From the NCBI GenBank assembly GCA_002686955.1, contig NYZA01000256.1:1-16300 (forward strand): 16,300 nt of DNA. The letters run 5' to 3'. The notes beneath the pieces are model-generated. The model did not search any database, was not told where the DNA came from, and was given only the letters and a program-made list of their open reading frames with translations. The stretch is from Gemmatimonadota bacterium. GTDB taxonomy: Bacteria; GCA-2686955. Below, piece after piece: positions 1-7,576 of the stretch. The position numbers and the translations under genes were made by a program. Positions within the stretch are counted from its first letter, which is position 1. Each line of letters begins with the position of its first letter.

Positions 1-225
1 CCAGATGATCTCCTGGTGCTGTTGGAAGCGGCGGTTGAGGAGGTAGATCTGGGTCGAGAAGGAGTAGCGCGCGGTGTCGAGGTAGAAGTCCTCGAGGTAC
101 TCGTTGTTCTCGACCGGCTCGTAGTAGACGTCGATGCCGAGATGCTCGCCGACGGCGGTGGCGAGGGTGGATTTGCCGGCGCCGATCATGCCGGCGATGC
201 CTATGAAGATCCGTTCCAGGGTCAT
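1..225 (-). CDS. Deoxynucleoside kinase, N-terminal part (runs off window)
   Basis: The visible 75 residues belong to the deoxyadenosine/deoxyguanosine kinase-like (dNK) family, which phosphorylates deoxynucleosides to dNMPs in cytoplasmic nucleotide salvage. A P-loop GMIGAGKST lies at residues 12-20 after a beta-strand (RIFIGIAG). It is followed by EPVENNEYLEDFYLD (36-50), matching the family substrate-pocket Glu and its Y/F context, and by a Gln/Arg-rich helix (TQIYLLNRRFQQHQE, 58-72). The start is ATG at 225 on the minus strand, set by a strong AAGGAGG Shine-Dalgarno (complement of 231-237) six bases upstream. The gene continues past position 1, so the ERS and lid motifs are not visible and the substrate (dA, dG, or broader) cannot be decided. 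It is divergent from rplU. The family call is secure, the substrate is not. Confidence 0.9.
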   Translation of the reverse strand, partial: MTLERIFIGIAGMIGAGKSTLATAVGEHLGIDVYYEPVENNEYLEDFYLDTARYSFSTQIYLLNRRFQQHQEIIW

Positions 226-242
226 GGTGCCCTCCTTCCGGG

Positions 243-271
243 ACGGTAGGGGGGAGGGGGTGCGGCGTCAA
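243..271 (-). promoter_or_regulatory. Candidate sigma70-type promoter for the deoxynucleoside kinase
   Basis: On the minus strand TTGACG (271-266), a 17-nt spacer, then TACCGT (248-243). The -10 keeps the most conserved T, A and final T. The predicted start of transcription (about 235-237) falls on the Shine-Dalgarno, so the 5' UTR would be only about 10-14 nt. Inferred from sequence only. Confidence 0.5.
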
Positions 272-311
272 GGCGATCGGGCGGATCCTGGGCTGGAGCG
301 CGAGACTTCGA

Positions 312-340
312 TTGACCACGCGCACCCGCGTTCATATACT
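312..340 (+). promoter_or_regulatory. Strong sigma70-type promoter for rplU-rpmA
   Basis: TTGACC (312-317), a 17-nt spacer, then TATACT (335-340): five of six consensus bases in each hexamer at the optimal spacing. This is the best promoter match I found in the window. Transcription would begin near 347, giving a leader of about 88 nt ahead of rplU. Such strength suits a ribosomal-protein operon. Confidence 0.75.
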
Positions 341-352
341 TACCGACTTTGC

Positions 353-404
353 TTGCCCATTTGACGATGCGATGCCGTGGCGAACGACGGTGACGCGTGG
401 GCAG
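353..404 (+). promoter_or_regulatory. Candidate structured 5' leader (hairpin) of rplU
   Basis: A long imperfect hairpin lies within the predicted rplU leader. The outer stem is TGCCCA (354-359) with TGGGCA (398-403), extended by G-T pairs at both ends. The inner stem is GCG..CCGT (369-378) with ACGG..CGC (387-396), with one A-A mismatch and two wobbles, closed by an 8-nt loop. Leaders of rplU are known autoregulatory sites in some bacteria (Rfam L21 leader in Bacillus). I do not see that this one matches that family; regulation is inference. Confidence 0.35.
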
Positions 405-434
405 CCGCCCCCAAACGATGCGGGAGTTGAGCCA

Positions 435-749
435 GTGAGCTACGCGATCATGCGCAGCGGTGGAAAGCAGTTTCGAGCGGAGCCGGAAGGTCGGATACGG
501 GTGCCTCGTATCGATGCGAGCGAGGGCGCCGAGATCGAGATCGACGATGTCCTTTTGTATTCGGCCGGCGACGATCGCCGCGTGGGCGCTCCCACGCTCG
601 AGGGCGTGAAGGTGCGCGCGAAGGTGCTCGAGCACGGGCTGGGCAAGAAGGTCATGGTCGAGAAGTTCAAACGGCGGAAGAACTATCATCGCACGGTCGG
701 GCACCGCCAGCCCTTCACCCTGATCGAAGTGATCGGCATCGACGCGTAG
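435..749 (+). CDS. rplU: 50S ribosomal protein L21
   Basis: Ribosomal protein L21 (bL21) binds 23S rRNA in the large subunit. The 104-residue product has the family's N-terminal YAIMRSGGKQFR (3-14) and the conserved C-terminal stretch around FKRRKNYHRTVGHRQPFT, ending in an IEVIGIDA strand. Length matches the usual ~103 aa. I chose GTG at 435 rather than the in-frame ATG at 312: GGGAG at 422-426 sits 8 nt upstream, and the protein then starts where L21 homologues start. The 312 start would also lie on the promoter's -35 element. rpmA follows after 19 nt in the same transcript. Confidence 0.97.
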   Translation: MSYAIMRSGGKQFRAEPEGRIRVPRIDASEGAEIEIDDVLLYSAGDDRRVGAPTLEGVKVRAKVLEHGLGKKVMVEKFKRRKNYHRTVGHRQPFTLIEVIGIDA

Positions 750-768
750 CGCGAAAGGAAGCTGAGAA

Positions 769-1032
769 ATGGCGCACAAGAAAGGTGTCGGAAGCTCGAA
801 GAACGGGCGCGATTCCAACGCGCAGCGCAGGGGCATCAAGGCGTACGGCGGCGAAGAGGTGAGCGCGGGCTCGATCATCATTCGGCAATGCGGCACGAAG
901 ATCCATCCTGGCACCAATGTGGGGATGGGGCGCGACTACACGATCTTCTCGCTGATCGACGGTTTCGTGTCTTTCGAGCGCATGGGGCGCTCCCGCAAGA
1001 AGGTCAGCGTTTACGCCGCCCGTCCCGAGTAG
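769..1032 (+). CDS. rpmA: 50S ribosomal protein L27
   Basis: Ribosomal protein L27 (bL27) has an N-terminal tail that reaches the peptidyl-transferase centre. The 87-residue product begins [17 protein letters not shown] and contains [37 protein letters not shown] and a C-terminal KKVSVYAA, all typical. The N-terminus is the short direct type, without the cleavable extension of Firmicutes L27. The start ATG has AAAGGA at 754-759, 9 nt upstream. In many bacteria obgE follows rpmA; here the next gene is an LtaS-like enzyme 18 nt downstream. Confidence 0.98.
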   Translation: MAHKKGVGSSKNGRDSNAQRRGIKAYGGEEVSAGSIIIRQCGTKIHPGTNVGMGRDYTIFSLIDGFVSFERMGRSRKKVSVYAARPE

Positions 1033-1050
1033 CGGACCGGTCCTCGCCGG

Positions 1051-3072
1051 GTGTTTTCTTCGAAGATGCCCGTGAAAGAGATCGCCCGCCGCACTCCCGG
1101 CATCGTTCCGCCCGAGCTCCAGGTTCTGATCCTGGGCTATCTCGCCCTCATCGCGCTCTTCGCGCTTTGGCGGCTCGTTTTTCTGGCCTATTTCGCCGAA
1201 GCGTTTCGGCCGGATCATGTCGCGCTCTATGCGCGCGCTTTCTGGGTGGCGCTCCGACTCGATTCGCTGATGGCGGCGGATATTCTCGCGCCGATCGCCC
1301 TTCTGGTCCATCTGCCGGTTTTGGGGTGGCCGCTGCGCGGATTGCGGGTCGGCATCGTGACCTACTTGGCCGCGGTCTGTGCCGTGATCTGCGTGCTGAG
1401 CAGCGTCGATTTGGAGTGGTTCAACGAATTCGGAAGCCACGTCAACGCGATGGTGGTGATGTACGGCGCCGGCGGTCCGGAGGTGTACGAGTCTCTGTGG
1501 GAGTCGTATCCGATCTGGGTCCATGCGCTGGGTTGGGTCGCGGTCGTCGCGCTTTTCACGTGGATCGTATCGGGCCGGTTGGTGGGGATCGCCAGGGTGG
1601 GGAAGAGCCGGGCGGTCGTTCGTTCGTTCACATTCGCGGGGTCGGCCCTCGTGCTCTACATTCTCGCGCGGGGAGGGACGCAGGAGCGGCCGGTGAACTG
1701 GGGGCATGCCCATTTTTCGCGAGATCACATGGCGAATATGCTGGCGCAGAACCCCACCTACTTTTTGATGCGCTCGGTGATCGAGTATTCGGCCGAAAAA
1801 GATGTTTCCGCTGCGCTCGCCGAGATCGACGGGGAGGAGGCGCGCAGGATAGTGGAGGACCTCAGGGAAGGCGGCGATTCGGCGGCGGGGCGAAGGGGTC
1901 CGATGATGGCGCGGGGGCCGGGACCGCCGCCAAATGTGATGCTGATCGTGCTCGAGTCGTTCGTGTCTGAAAACTGTGACTTCCTCAACCCCGATCTCGA
2001 TCGGAGGATCACGCCGAATCTGGCGCGAGTGGCGCGGGACGGGGTGTCGTTCAGCCGGTGCTTCGCGAACGGAATCCGTTCCGCTTTCGGGCTGGGTTCC
2101 TTGTTGACGTCGCTGCCCGTGCTGCCGGGCAAGCCGATCATCTCTCAGGTGGAATCGAGCTTCTCCGGGAATGAGGCCGGGCGGGCGTCGCGGATATTCC
2201 ACGATCTCGGCTACACGAATCTTTTTGTCTGTGGCGGGGACGCGGGTTTCGACAATATGGAGGGGTTCGCGATCGCCAACGGTTTCGATCGGGTCGTCGA
2301 CTGGGACGACGATCCGATCGCGGAGAAGCCTCCCGGCACGATGTGGGGAAGATACGACCATCATCTTTTCGAGGGGGTTCTGAAGCTGAGCGATGATTCG
2401 TCTCGCCCCTTTTTCATCGTGGTTTTCACGACGACGAATCACGAGCCTTTTCGGGTTCCCGAGGAGTACGCGGGGCGGATCGGCGGCGTGGAGGGCGGCG
2501 CTCGGAAGCACGAACGCGCCAGGCGGACCATGGCCTATGTAGATCGGGTGATCGCGGAGTTTTTGGAGAGCGCTCGCGCGAAGCCCTGGTATGAGAACAC
2601 CCTTTTCGTCTTCACCGCCGACCACGGCTTGGGGATTCACCGGGAGATCCGCAATCACCCGATGAACGGCCATATTCCGCTCGTGTTCTTTTCGGAGCGC
2701 TTCGAGGGCGCGGGGATCGAGATCGACAAGATCGTGAGTCAGGTCGATGTGATCCCGACGATACTGGACCTGATCGGGGAGGGGGCGCGCGCGGAGGGGC
2801 TCTTCGGTGTGTCGGGGCTTCGCGGTGGGGAGGGGTTCGCGTGCAGGACGAACGATCGCGGTATTCAGTGGATCGAGGAAGGGGTTGTTTACAACGAAAG
2901 CCTCGGTGGCGGTTCCGGAACACTCTATCGAAACGAGGGAATCTGGGAGCTGCCTTACGCCCTCGCTGGCCCGGGCGAGGAGCTGGCCGCGGCGGCGCGG
3001 AGGAGGAGCCTCGCCTACATGAAGACGGCATTCTTGGCTTTCAAAGAACCGGCGGTGTCGAGTGGAAGCTGA
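1051..3072 (+). CDS. LtaS-like membrane phosphotransferase/sulfatase-fold enzyme
   Basis: The 673-residue protein has about five N-terminal hydrophobic segments (about 24-49, 72-92, 97-117, 157-175, 190-206) and a C-terminal alkaline-phosphatase-superfamily domain from about 294. This is the layout of lipoteichoic-acid synthase and Gram-negative phosphoglycerol transferase relatives (OpgB-like), whose catalytic domain faces the periplasm. Visible motifs are NVMLIVLES with metal-ligand Glu302, ANGIRS with the likely nucleophile Ser344, GGDAGFDNM (395-403), WGRYDHHLFEG (432-442), TTNHEPF (461-467) and TADHG (522-526). Firmicute LtaS uses Thr as nucleophile; Ser here resembles other ANG.RS-type relatives. 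Substrate is unknown; with two glycosyltransferases downstream, phosphoglycerol or a similar headgroup added to a surface glycan is plausible. The start is uncertain: GTG 1051 and ATG 1066 are both in frame and neither has a good Shine-Dalgarno. The stop overlaps the next gene by 11 nt. Confidence 0.88.
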   Translation: MFSSKMPVKEIARRTPGIVPPELQVLILGYLALIALFALWRLVFLAYFAEAFRPDHVALYARAFWVALRLDSLMAADILAPIALLVHLPVLGWPLRGLRVGIVTYLAAVCAVICVLSSVDLEWFNEFGSHVNAMVVMYGAGGPEVYESLWESYPIWVHALGWVAVVALFTWIVSGRLVGIARVGKSRAVVRSFTFAGSALVLYILARGGTQERPVNWGHAHFSRDHMANMLAQNPTYFLMRSVIEYSAEKDVSAALAEIDGEEARRIVEDLREGGDSAAGRRGPMMARGPGPPPNVMLIVLESFVSENCDFLNPDLDRRITPNLARVARDGVSFSRCFANGIRSAFGLGSLLTSLPVLPGKPIISQVESSFSGNEAGRASRIFHDLGYTNLFVCGGDAGFDNMEGFAIANGFDRVVDWDDDPIAEKPPGTMWGRYDHHLFEGVLKLSDDSSRPFFIVVFTTTNHEPFRVPEEYAGRIGGVEGGARKHERARRTMAYVDRVIAEFLESARAKPWYENTLFVFTADHGLGIHREIRNHPMNGHIPLVFFSERFEGAGIEIDKIVSQVDVIPTILDLIGEGARAEGLFGVSGLRGGEGFACRTNDRGIQWIEEGVVYNESLGGGSGTLYRNEGIWELPYALAGPGEELAAAARRRSLAYMKTAFLAFKEPAVSSGS

Positions 3073-3919
3073 CGCACTGAACAAGATCGCGGTGATTGTC
3101 GCCCACTATGCGCCGGAGGGGGACGAGGACCGAAGCCATCGCGCGCTGGAGCGGACCCTGGGCTCACTGGTAGACGCCGAGAGCCCCGGGCTGGCGACGG
3201 TTTTAGTCTGCGACGACGGTTCTCCCGGGCATGCGGCGCTGGTGAGTGGAGCGGAGCGGCGGGAAGACGCGGGGGGGCGAGAGGTCTTCGTGCGAAGGCT
3301 CGACGACCCGATGATCGCGGAGCTGGGGGTCGCCATTCCGCGGGGTGTCGAAGGGTTGTGGCTCTACCTGCCGAAGGTTCGTCTCGCCATGTGCAAAGCA
3401 CGGCTCTGGAATCTGGCCGCTCGTCTCACGGCGCACGATCGGTTGGTCTTTCTCGATGACGACCATGAGCTTGCGCCGGGCGGCGGCCTCAAGCGCTTCG
3501 CGGAGCTGTTGGAGCGCTTTCCGATCGTCTTTGGTCAGGTGGTGGGGCGCTCGGGGCGCCCGCGCCCGTTCACGAGCCGGCGGGTTCAGGGCACGACATT
3601 CGCGCTCCGAGCATCGGTGCTTCGCGCCTGCGGCGGATTCGGTGAGTGGACCGAGGCGGTGTCGTGCGGCATCGATTCCGATCTCTGGTGGAAGCTGTAT
3701 CGCTACGCGATCGAGCTCGGCGGCGACCAGGCTTGCTACACTTCGAGCATTCGCACGGTGGACTCGATCAACAAGAGGTGGAAGAAGTTTTCCGGGCGTT
3801 GGAACAGGCGTGTGTCTCTTCGCCGCGCTTTTGAGAAGGAGCACGGCTGCGCGGACTACCGAGATCCTCAGCGGAATCCTTCGCGCTGCAAGGAGCGCTG
3901 GATGGTCGATCTGACATGA
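3062..3919 (+). CDS. GT-A fold glycosyltransferase (family 2-like)
   Basis: The 285-residue protein has an N-terminal nucleotide-sugar fold, KIAVIVAHYAPEG (8-20), VLVCDDGS (47-54), then a DXD-type metal site VFLDDDHE (129-136) and a downstream acidic motif GIDSDLWWK (203-211) typical of family 2 enzymes. No membrane segments, so it is probably cytoplasmic or peripheral. The C-terminal region is basic and aromatic (KRWKKFSGRWNRR, 238-250). The start is a GTG overlapping the end of the LtaS-like gene by 11 nt, which implies translational coupling; its Shine-Dalgarno is weak. With the neighbours it is likely to build a surface glycan. Donor and acceptor sugars cannot be told from sequence. Confidence 0.85.
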   Translation: MEADALNKIAVIVAHYAPEGDEDRSHRALERTLGSLVDAESPGLATVLVCDDGSPGHAALVSGAERREDAGGREVFVRRLDDPMIAELGVAIPRGVEGLWLYLPKVRLAMCKARLWNLAARLTAHDRLVFLDDDHELAPGGGLKRFAELLERFPIVFGQVVGRSGRPRPFTSRRVQGTTFALRASVLRACGGFGEWTEAVSCGIDSDLWWKLYRYAIELGGDQACYTSSIRTVDSINKRWKKFSGRWNRRVSLRRAFEKEHGCADYRDPQRNPSRCKERWMVDLT

Positions 3920-3931
3920 GGCTCTACTGAG

Positions 3932-5362
3932 ATGGCGACGATCTCCCTCATCATGCCAACTTATCAGCGGGACTTCATCATTCCGCTCGCGGTCGGTTCC
4001 ATCGTCAATCAGCGTGAACACAGTTCTCGGTTGGAGCTGCTGATCGGAGACGACGGAAGCGATGGCACTGAAGAAGCGATCGGGGCCGTCGACAACACCA
4101 ATCCGCTGCTTTCCATCCAATACATTCGACTGGGGCGGATGCCGCTCTCCGATAAGCGCAATCTTCTGGTGCGCAGGTCGACCGGAGACTACTTCGGAGT
4201 GGTGGACAGCGACGATATTCAGTCCCCCTACAAGATCGCGGCTCTGGAGCGGGCGATGGAGGAACACGCCGATGCCAACATGTTCGGGCAGAGGGAGTTT
4301 CTCTACCACGACATCGTGACCGGTCGCACCGTTCGTTGGCGTCAGAACAGAGATATGGGGTCGTTCAAGGCCGGCTCTTTCGTTGTTCTTTCGCGGGCGT
4401 TTTGGGAAGAGGCCGGTGGGTATCCCGAGGGGCTGTGGCGCAGCGTCGATTCCGCGTTTTCGGAAAAGATCGAAGCGGCCGCGAGGCGACTTCGCGATCT
4501 GGGAGAGATCGACTCGCGGCTCCCGGAGACGACGGTTGCGTTGCAGCATGTATCGAACATCTGGCGGCGCAAGAGCAAGGGGCTCGATCGGCGCGGGCGA
4601 AGGCAGCTCGCCAACTATGTGGCGACACCGGTCGAGCTGGAATTGGGAGCGATTCTCGGGCCGAATGCGGCCGCATTCATGGCGCGAGAACAGTCGATCC
4701 GCTCCCTTTTCTATCGAGGGTCTCGCAACCCTCTCGATCGCCTTCGCTACCGGCGCATGAAGAGGCTCGGTGTTCCGAATGTGGTAGCGGTGGAGCGCTC
4801 GGCCGAATACTACGAGAGCAAGTATCGCGATGGGGAGCACCACGAGACCGAGCACTACGCCCCGGTGTATGAGCAGGTGCTGAAGTTCCTTGGGGATTGC
4901 GTGGCACCGGAGGGGAGGATTCTGGAGATCGGCTGCGGACGGGGCGAGCTGGCCGCGATGATCCGTGAGGCCGGTTTTCGAGGCTACCGCGGGATCGATA
5001 TCAGCGCGTCGGCGGTAGATGTGGCGCGGGGAAGGATGCCCGACTGGCGGAGCCGTTTCTCCACCGGAAGTGCGTACGATCCGGCGGACCTCGGGGAGGA
5101 GTACGATGTGGCGATCGCGGTCGAGGTGCTGGAGCATCTCGACGATCTGAGGCTGCTGAGGCAGCTTCGCCCCGGGAGCTGGATCATCGCAAGTGTTCCG
5201 AACTATTGGTCGAGCAACAATGAACATTTGCGCGTGTACCGGAGCCGATGGGGAATCCGGCGGCGCTTCCGTCTCTTCCTCACCGACTTTCGCTGGTTCA
5301 AGGTGCGCACCGCGCGGAAGCGTCGAATTCGGGTGTTTCGGGCGATGGTACGGGACGGCTGA
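3932..5362 (+). CDS. Fusion of family 2 glycosyltransferase and SAM-dependent methyltransferase
   Basis: The 476-residue protein joins two catalytic domains. Residues 1 to about 230 form a GT-A glycosyltransferase: ISLIMPTYQRD (4-14), LLIGDDGSDGT (36-46), GDYFGVVDSDD with the DXD at 92-95, and a VDSAFSEKI segment (172-180). Residues from about 290 form a class I methyltransferase: ILEIGCGRGEL (330-340, SAM motif I), YRGIDIS (352-358), VAIAVEVLEHLDD (393-405) and SVPNYWSSNNEHLRVY (421-436). The order suggests a chain-extending enzyme that also methylates the sugar or chain end, as in some O-antigen chain-terminating systems. That role is inference. It starts 12 nt after the previous gene, with GAGG 10 nt before the ATG. 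The reading frame is open across the junction, so this is a real fusion in the given sequence. Confidence 0.88.
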   Translation: MATISLIMPTYQRDFIIPLAVGSIVNQREHSSRLELLIGDDGSDGTEEAIGAVDNTNPLLSIQYIRLGRMPLSDKRNLLVRRSTGDYFGVVDSDDIQSPYKIAALERAMEEHADANMFGQREFLYHDIVTGRTVRWRQNRDMGSFKAGSFVVLSRAFWEEAGGYPEGLWRSVDSAFSEKIEAAARRLRDLGEIDSRLPETTVALQHVSNIWRRKSKGLDRRGRRQLANYVATPVELELGAILGPNAAAFMAREQSIRSLFYRGSRNPLDRLRYRRMKRLGVPNVVAVERSAEYYESKYRDGEHHETEHYAPVYEQVLKFLGDCVAPEGRILEIGCGRGELAAMIREAGFRGYRGIDISASAVDVARGRMPDWRSRFSTGSAYDPADLGEEYDVAIAVEVLEHLDDLRLLRQLRPGSWIIASVPNYWSSNNEHLRVYRSRWGIRRRFRLFLTDFRWFKVRTARKRRIRVFRAMVRDG

Positions 5363-5389
5363 GGCGGAGTTCGGGCGCCACTTCAGCGG

Positions 5390-5419
5390 TTGACGCACCA
5401 GCCGCAACTCGCTTAGGGT
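5390..5419 (+). promoter_or_regulatory. Candidate promoter of the isoprenoid cluster
   Basis: TTGACG (5390-5395), an 18-nt spacer, then TAGGGT (5414-5419), keeping the T, A and final T of the -10. It lies in the 114-nt gap between the glycan module and the isomerase, so the isoprenoid genes probably start a new transcript with a leader of about 50 nt. Sequence match only. Confidence 0.5.
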
Positions 5420-5476
5420 GAATAGTTTCGATGCTCGGCCGCGTCACATCTCACTCATCCCCTCCGGAGCAAGCTG

Positions 5477-6535
5477 TTGTCCGACCGCATTCAGGATCGA
5501 AAGGTCGATCATCTCACGCTCTGTGCTGAGCGCGATGTCGCGTTTCGTGAGCGCACGACCCTTCTCGAGCAGGTGCAGCTCGTCCACCAAGCGCTTCCGG
5601 AGCTCTCTTGGGACGAAGTCGACACTTCGGTGGAGCTCTGCGGCAAGGAGCTCGCCGCCCCCGTCTACATCAGCGGTATGACGGGCGGCACCGAGAAGGC
5701 GGAGCGGATCAACGCCGATTTGGCGACGGCCGCCCAGGCGCTGGGGATCGCGATGGGTCTCGGAAGTCAGCGCCCGATGCTCGGCGATCGCTCCCTCGCG
5801 AAGACCTACAGCGTTCGCGATGTCGCCCCGGACATCCTGCTCTTCGGCAACATCGGAATCGTTCAGGCGCGGGAGCTGTCGGCGCAGGCCCTGACCGATC
5901 TGGTGGGCGCAGTTGGGGCCGACGCGCTCTGCGTCCATCTCAATCCGGCGATGGAGTTGGTGCAGCCGGGGGGGGATCGCGATTTTCGGCGGGGCGAGGA
6001 GACGCTGGCCCGACTGGTCGAGGAGCTGCCGGTGCCGGTCATCGTGAAGGAGGTGGGCAGTGGGCTTTCGGCTGAGGTCGCCGGGCGGCTCCGGCGGGCG
6101 GGGGTGACGCACCTCGATGTGGCGGGTGCGGGAGGCACTTCGTGGGTGGGGGTGGAGACGCTGCGGGCGAAAGAAGAGGCCAAGGCGCTGGGCGAGCTCT
6201 TCTGGGATTGGGGCATTCCAACGGCGGCCTCGTTGCTGCAAGTGCGCGATTCCGGGTTGACGATCCTCGCTTCGGGCGGGCTCCGAAACGGGATCGACAT
6301 GGCGCGTGCGCTCGCGCTCGGAGCCAGCGCGGCGGGATTGGCGACGCCGGCGCTGAAGGCGCAACGCAGCGGCGGCCCTCGCGCCGTGGAAGAGCTGATG
6401 AGCGTTTGTATTCGGTCGATCCACACGGCGCTCTTCCTCTGTGGCTGCCGGTCCGTACGAGAGCTCTGGCGAACCCCCCGGGTGCTGGGGGAAGAGCTCG
6501 CGCGCTGGGCGGATCTCGGGGGAGAGGGGGCATGA
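5477..6535 (+). CDS. fni: Type 2 isopentenyl-diphosphate delta-isomerase (FMN-dependent)
   Basis: This enzyme interconverts IPP and DMAPP using reduced FMN in a TIM-barrel fold. The 352 residues carry the family motifs in order: RKVDHL (8-13), YISGMTGG (64-71), GLGSQRPM (94-101), FGNIG (123-127), HLNPAMELVQPGGD (154-167), VIVKEVGSG (188-196), DVAGAGGTSW (214-223), and ASGGLRNGID (265-274). Length is normal for the family. Start is a TTG at 5477, with GGAG (5465-5468) 8 nt upstream and the N-terminus beginning as in homologues (M-S-D-R-I-Q-D-R-K). Odd: the HLNP-x-Q-E motif has Met159 in place of the usual Gln; the metal-binding Glu160 is kept. The gene overlaps the mevalonate kinase gene by ATGA. 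Confidence 0.95.
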   Translation: MSDRIQDRKVDHLTLCAERDVAFRERTTLLEQVQLVHQALPELSWDEVDTSVELCGKELAAPVYISGMTGGTEKAERINADLATAAQALGIAMGLGSQRPMLGDRSLAKTYSVRDVAPDILLFGNIGIVQARELSAQALTDLVGAVGADALCVHLNPAMELVQPGGDRDFRRGEETLARLVEELPVPVIVKEVGSGLSAEVAGRLRRAGVTHLDVAGAGGTSWVGVETLRAKEEAKALGELFWDWGIPTAASLLQVRDSGLTILASGGLRNGIDMARALALGASAAGLATPALKAQRSGGPRAVEELMSVCIRSIHTALFLCGCRSVRELWRTPRVLGEELARWADLGGEGA

Positions 6536-7443
6536 GGCGCGGGGTCGGAATCTCGCGCGGCAAGGTGATCCTCTTCGGCGAGCACGCCGTCGTTCACGGC
6601 CATCCCGCCCTCGCGGCGGGGATCGATCGGGGGGTCGTGGTGGAGGTCATAGAGGATTCAGGGGGCCCGGTCATGGAGGTGGACCCGTGGGATCTCGAGG
6701 CTCGCCCTACCGGAAAGCGGATCGTCGATACCGCACTCGCGCACTTTCTCGAGGCCCGCGACCTCTTGCGGGCGCCGCTCAGGCTCCGAGCGACCAGCGA
6801 CATCCCTCTGGGGGCGGGGCTTGGCAGCTCCGCCGCGCTCTTTGTCGCCGCCGCGGCGGCTCTGAGCTCCCATATGGGACTTCCGGACGACCGCCCGGCG
6901 ATCGAGGAGTGGGCGACCGTGGCGGAGCGGGTCTTCCACGGCAGTCCTTCCGGTGTCGATGTGGCCGCAACCGCCCGAGGCGGCATCGGTTGGTTCGTGC
7001 GGGGCAAGGGATGGGAGCCGATCGCTTTGGCCGACCCCATGACCCTGGCGATCGCCCGTGAGCCGGGAAGGCGGAATACGACCGCGATCGTGTCACGGGT
7101 TCGAGACCGCCTGGAGAAGGACCCGAAGGGCATCGCGAGCCTCTTCGCGCGAATCGCCGAAACCACGTGCGCGGCCCGAGGGGCGATCGAAATCGCGGAT
7201 TTCGGGAAGGCGGGCGAGCTGATGAGCCGGAATCATGCGCTGTTGGCGGAACTGGGCGTCTCGACATCCGGGTTGGATAGGCTCTGCGAGGTGGCTCTAG
7301 CCGCCGGCGCCCTTGGAGCGAAGATGACCGGAGCGGGGGGAGGGGGATCCGTGATCGCGCTCGCGCCCGGGCGAGAGCGAAGGGTGGTCGCGGCGCTGCG
7401 GGAGATCGGGCGCGAGGCTTTCTCCTGCGAGATCGGGGCGTGA
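6532..7443 (+). CDS. mvk: Mevalonate kinase
   Basis: Mevalonate kinase uses ATP to phosphorylate mevalonate to 5-phosphomevalonate in the cytoplasm. The 303-residue GHMP-family protein shows GKVILFGEHAVVHGHPALA (10-28), the ATP-binding loop PLGAGLGSSAA (92-102), ERVFHGSPSGVD (132-143) with Asp143 as likely catalytic base, and the C-terminal GHMP motif KMTGAGGGGSV (264-274). HGSPSGVD after an ERVFH helix is specific for mevalonate kinase rather than phosphomevalonate kinase or homoserine kinase. The start ATG at 6532 overlaps the isomerase stop (ATGA) and is preceded by a purine-rich GGAGAGGGGG. An in-frame extension up to 6142 only overlaps the isomerase gene and is rejected. It belongs functionally with HMG-CoA reductase and the isomerase on either side. 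Confidence 0.94.
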   Translation: MRRGVGISRGKVILFGEHAVVHGHPALAAGIDRGVVVEVIEDSGGPVMEVDPWDLEARPTGKRIVDTALAHFLEARDLLRAPLRLRATSDIPLGAGLGSSAALFVAAAAALSSHMGLPDDRPAIEEWATVAERVFHGSPSGVDVAATARGGIGWFVRGKGWEPIALADPMTLAIAREPGRRNTTAIVSRVRDRLEKDPKGIASLFARIAETTCAARGAIEIADFGKAGELMSRNHALLAELGVSTSGLDRLCEVALAAGALGAKMTGAGGGGSVIALAPGRERRVVAALREIGREAFSCEIGA

Positions 7444-7448
7444 ATCGA

Positions 7449-7477
7449 TCGACCCCGCGCGTCAAGGGGGTCATAAT
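7449..7477 (+). promoter_or_regulatory. Possible internal promoter for HMG-CoA reductase
   Basis: TCGACC (7449-7454), a 17-nt spacer, then CATAAT (7472-7477, five of six -10 consensus bases). It sits just after the mevalonate kinase stop in a 133-nt gap, the longest gap inside the cluster. The same stretch can fold as a GACCCC/GGGGTC hairpin (7451-7456 with 7467-7472), so a site for controlling hmgR separately is possible. Weak evidence. Confidence 0.35.
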
Positions 7478-7576
7478 CAACAGTCAGAGACCGAGCGATC
7501 GCCTGCCCAATCCGAGCGAAAGCCGCGCTGCGGGCCGATCCCGCCGCCAGCGAAGGAGCGGTCGCGGAGAACCACG

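Noticed and set aside
715-3084. Long open frame on the minus strand (789 codons)
   Set aside because: Antisense to L27 and the LtaS-like gene. The product is Arg/Pro/His-rich with no motifs, typical of a shadow frame in GC-rich DNA.
3203-5407. Long open frame on the minus strand (734 codons)
   Set aside because: Antisense to both glycosyltransferase genes, which have clear catalytic motifs; the product looks like a shadow.
7451-7472. GACCCC/GGGGTC hairpin after mevalonate kinase as a terminator
   Set aside because: No U-tract follows (the next bases are ataatcaa), so not a standard rho-independent terminator.
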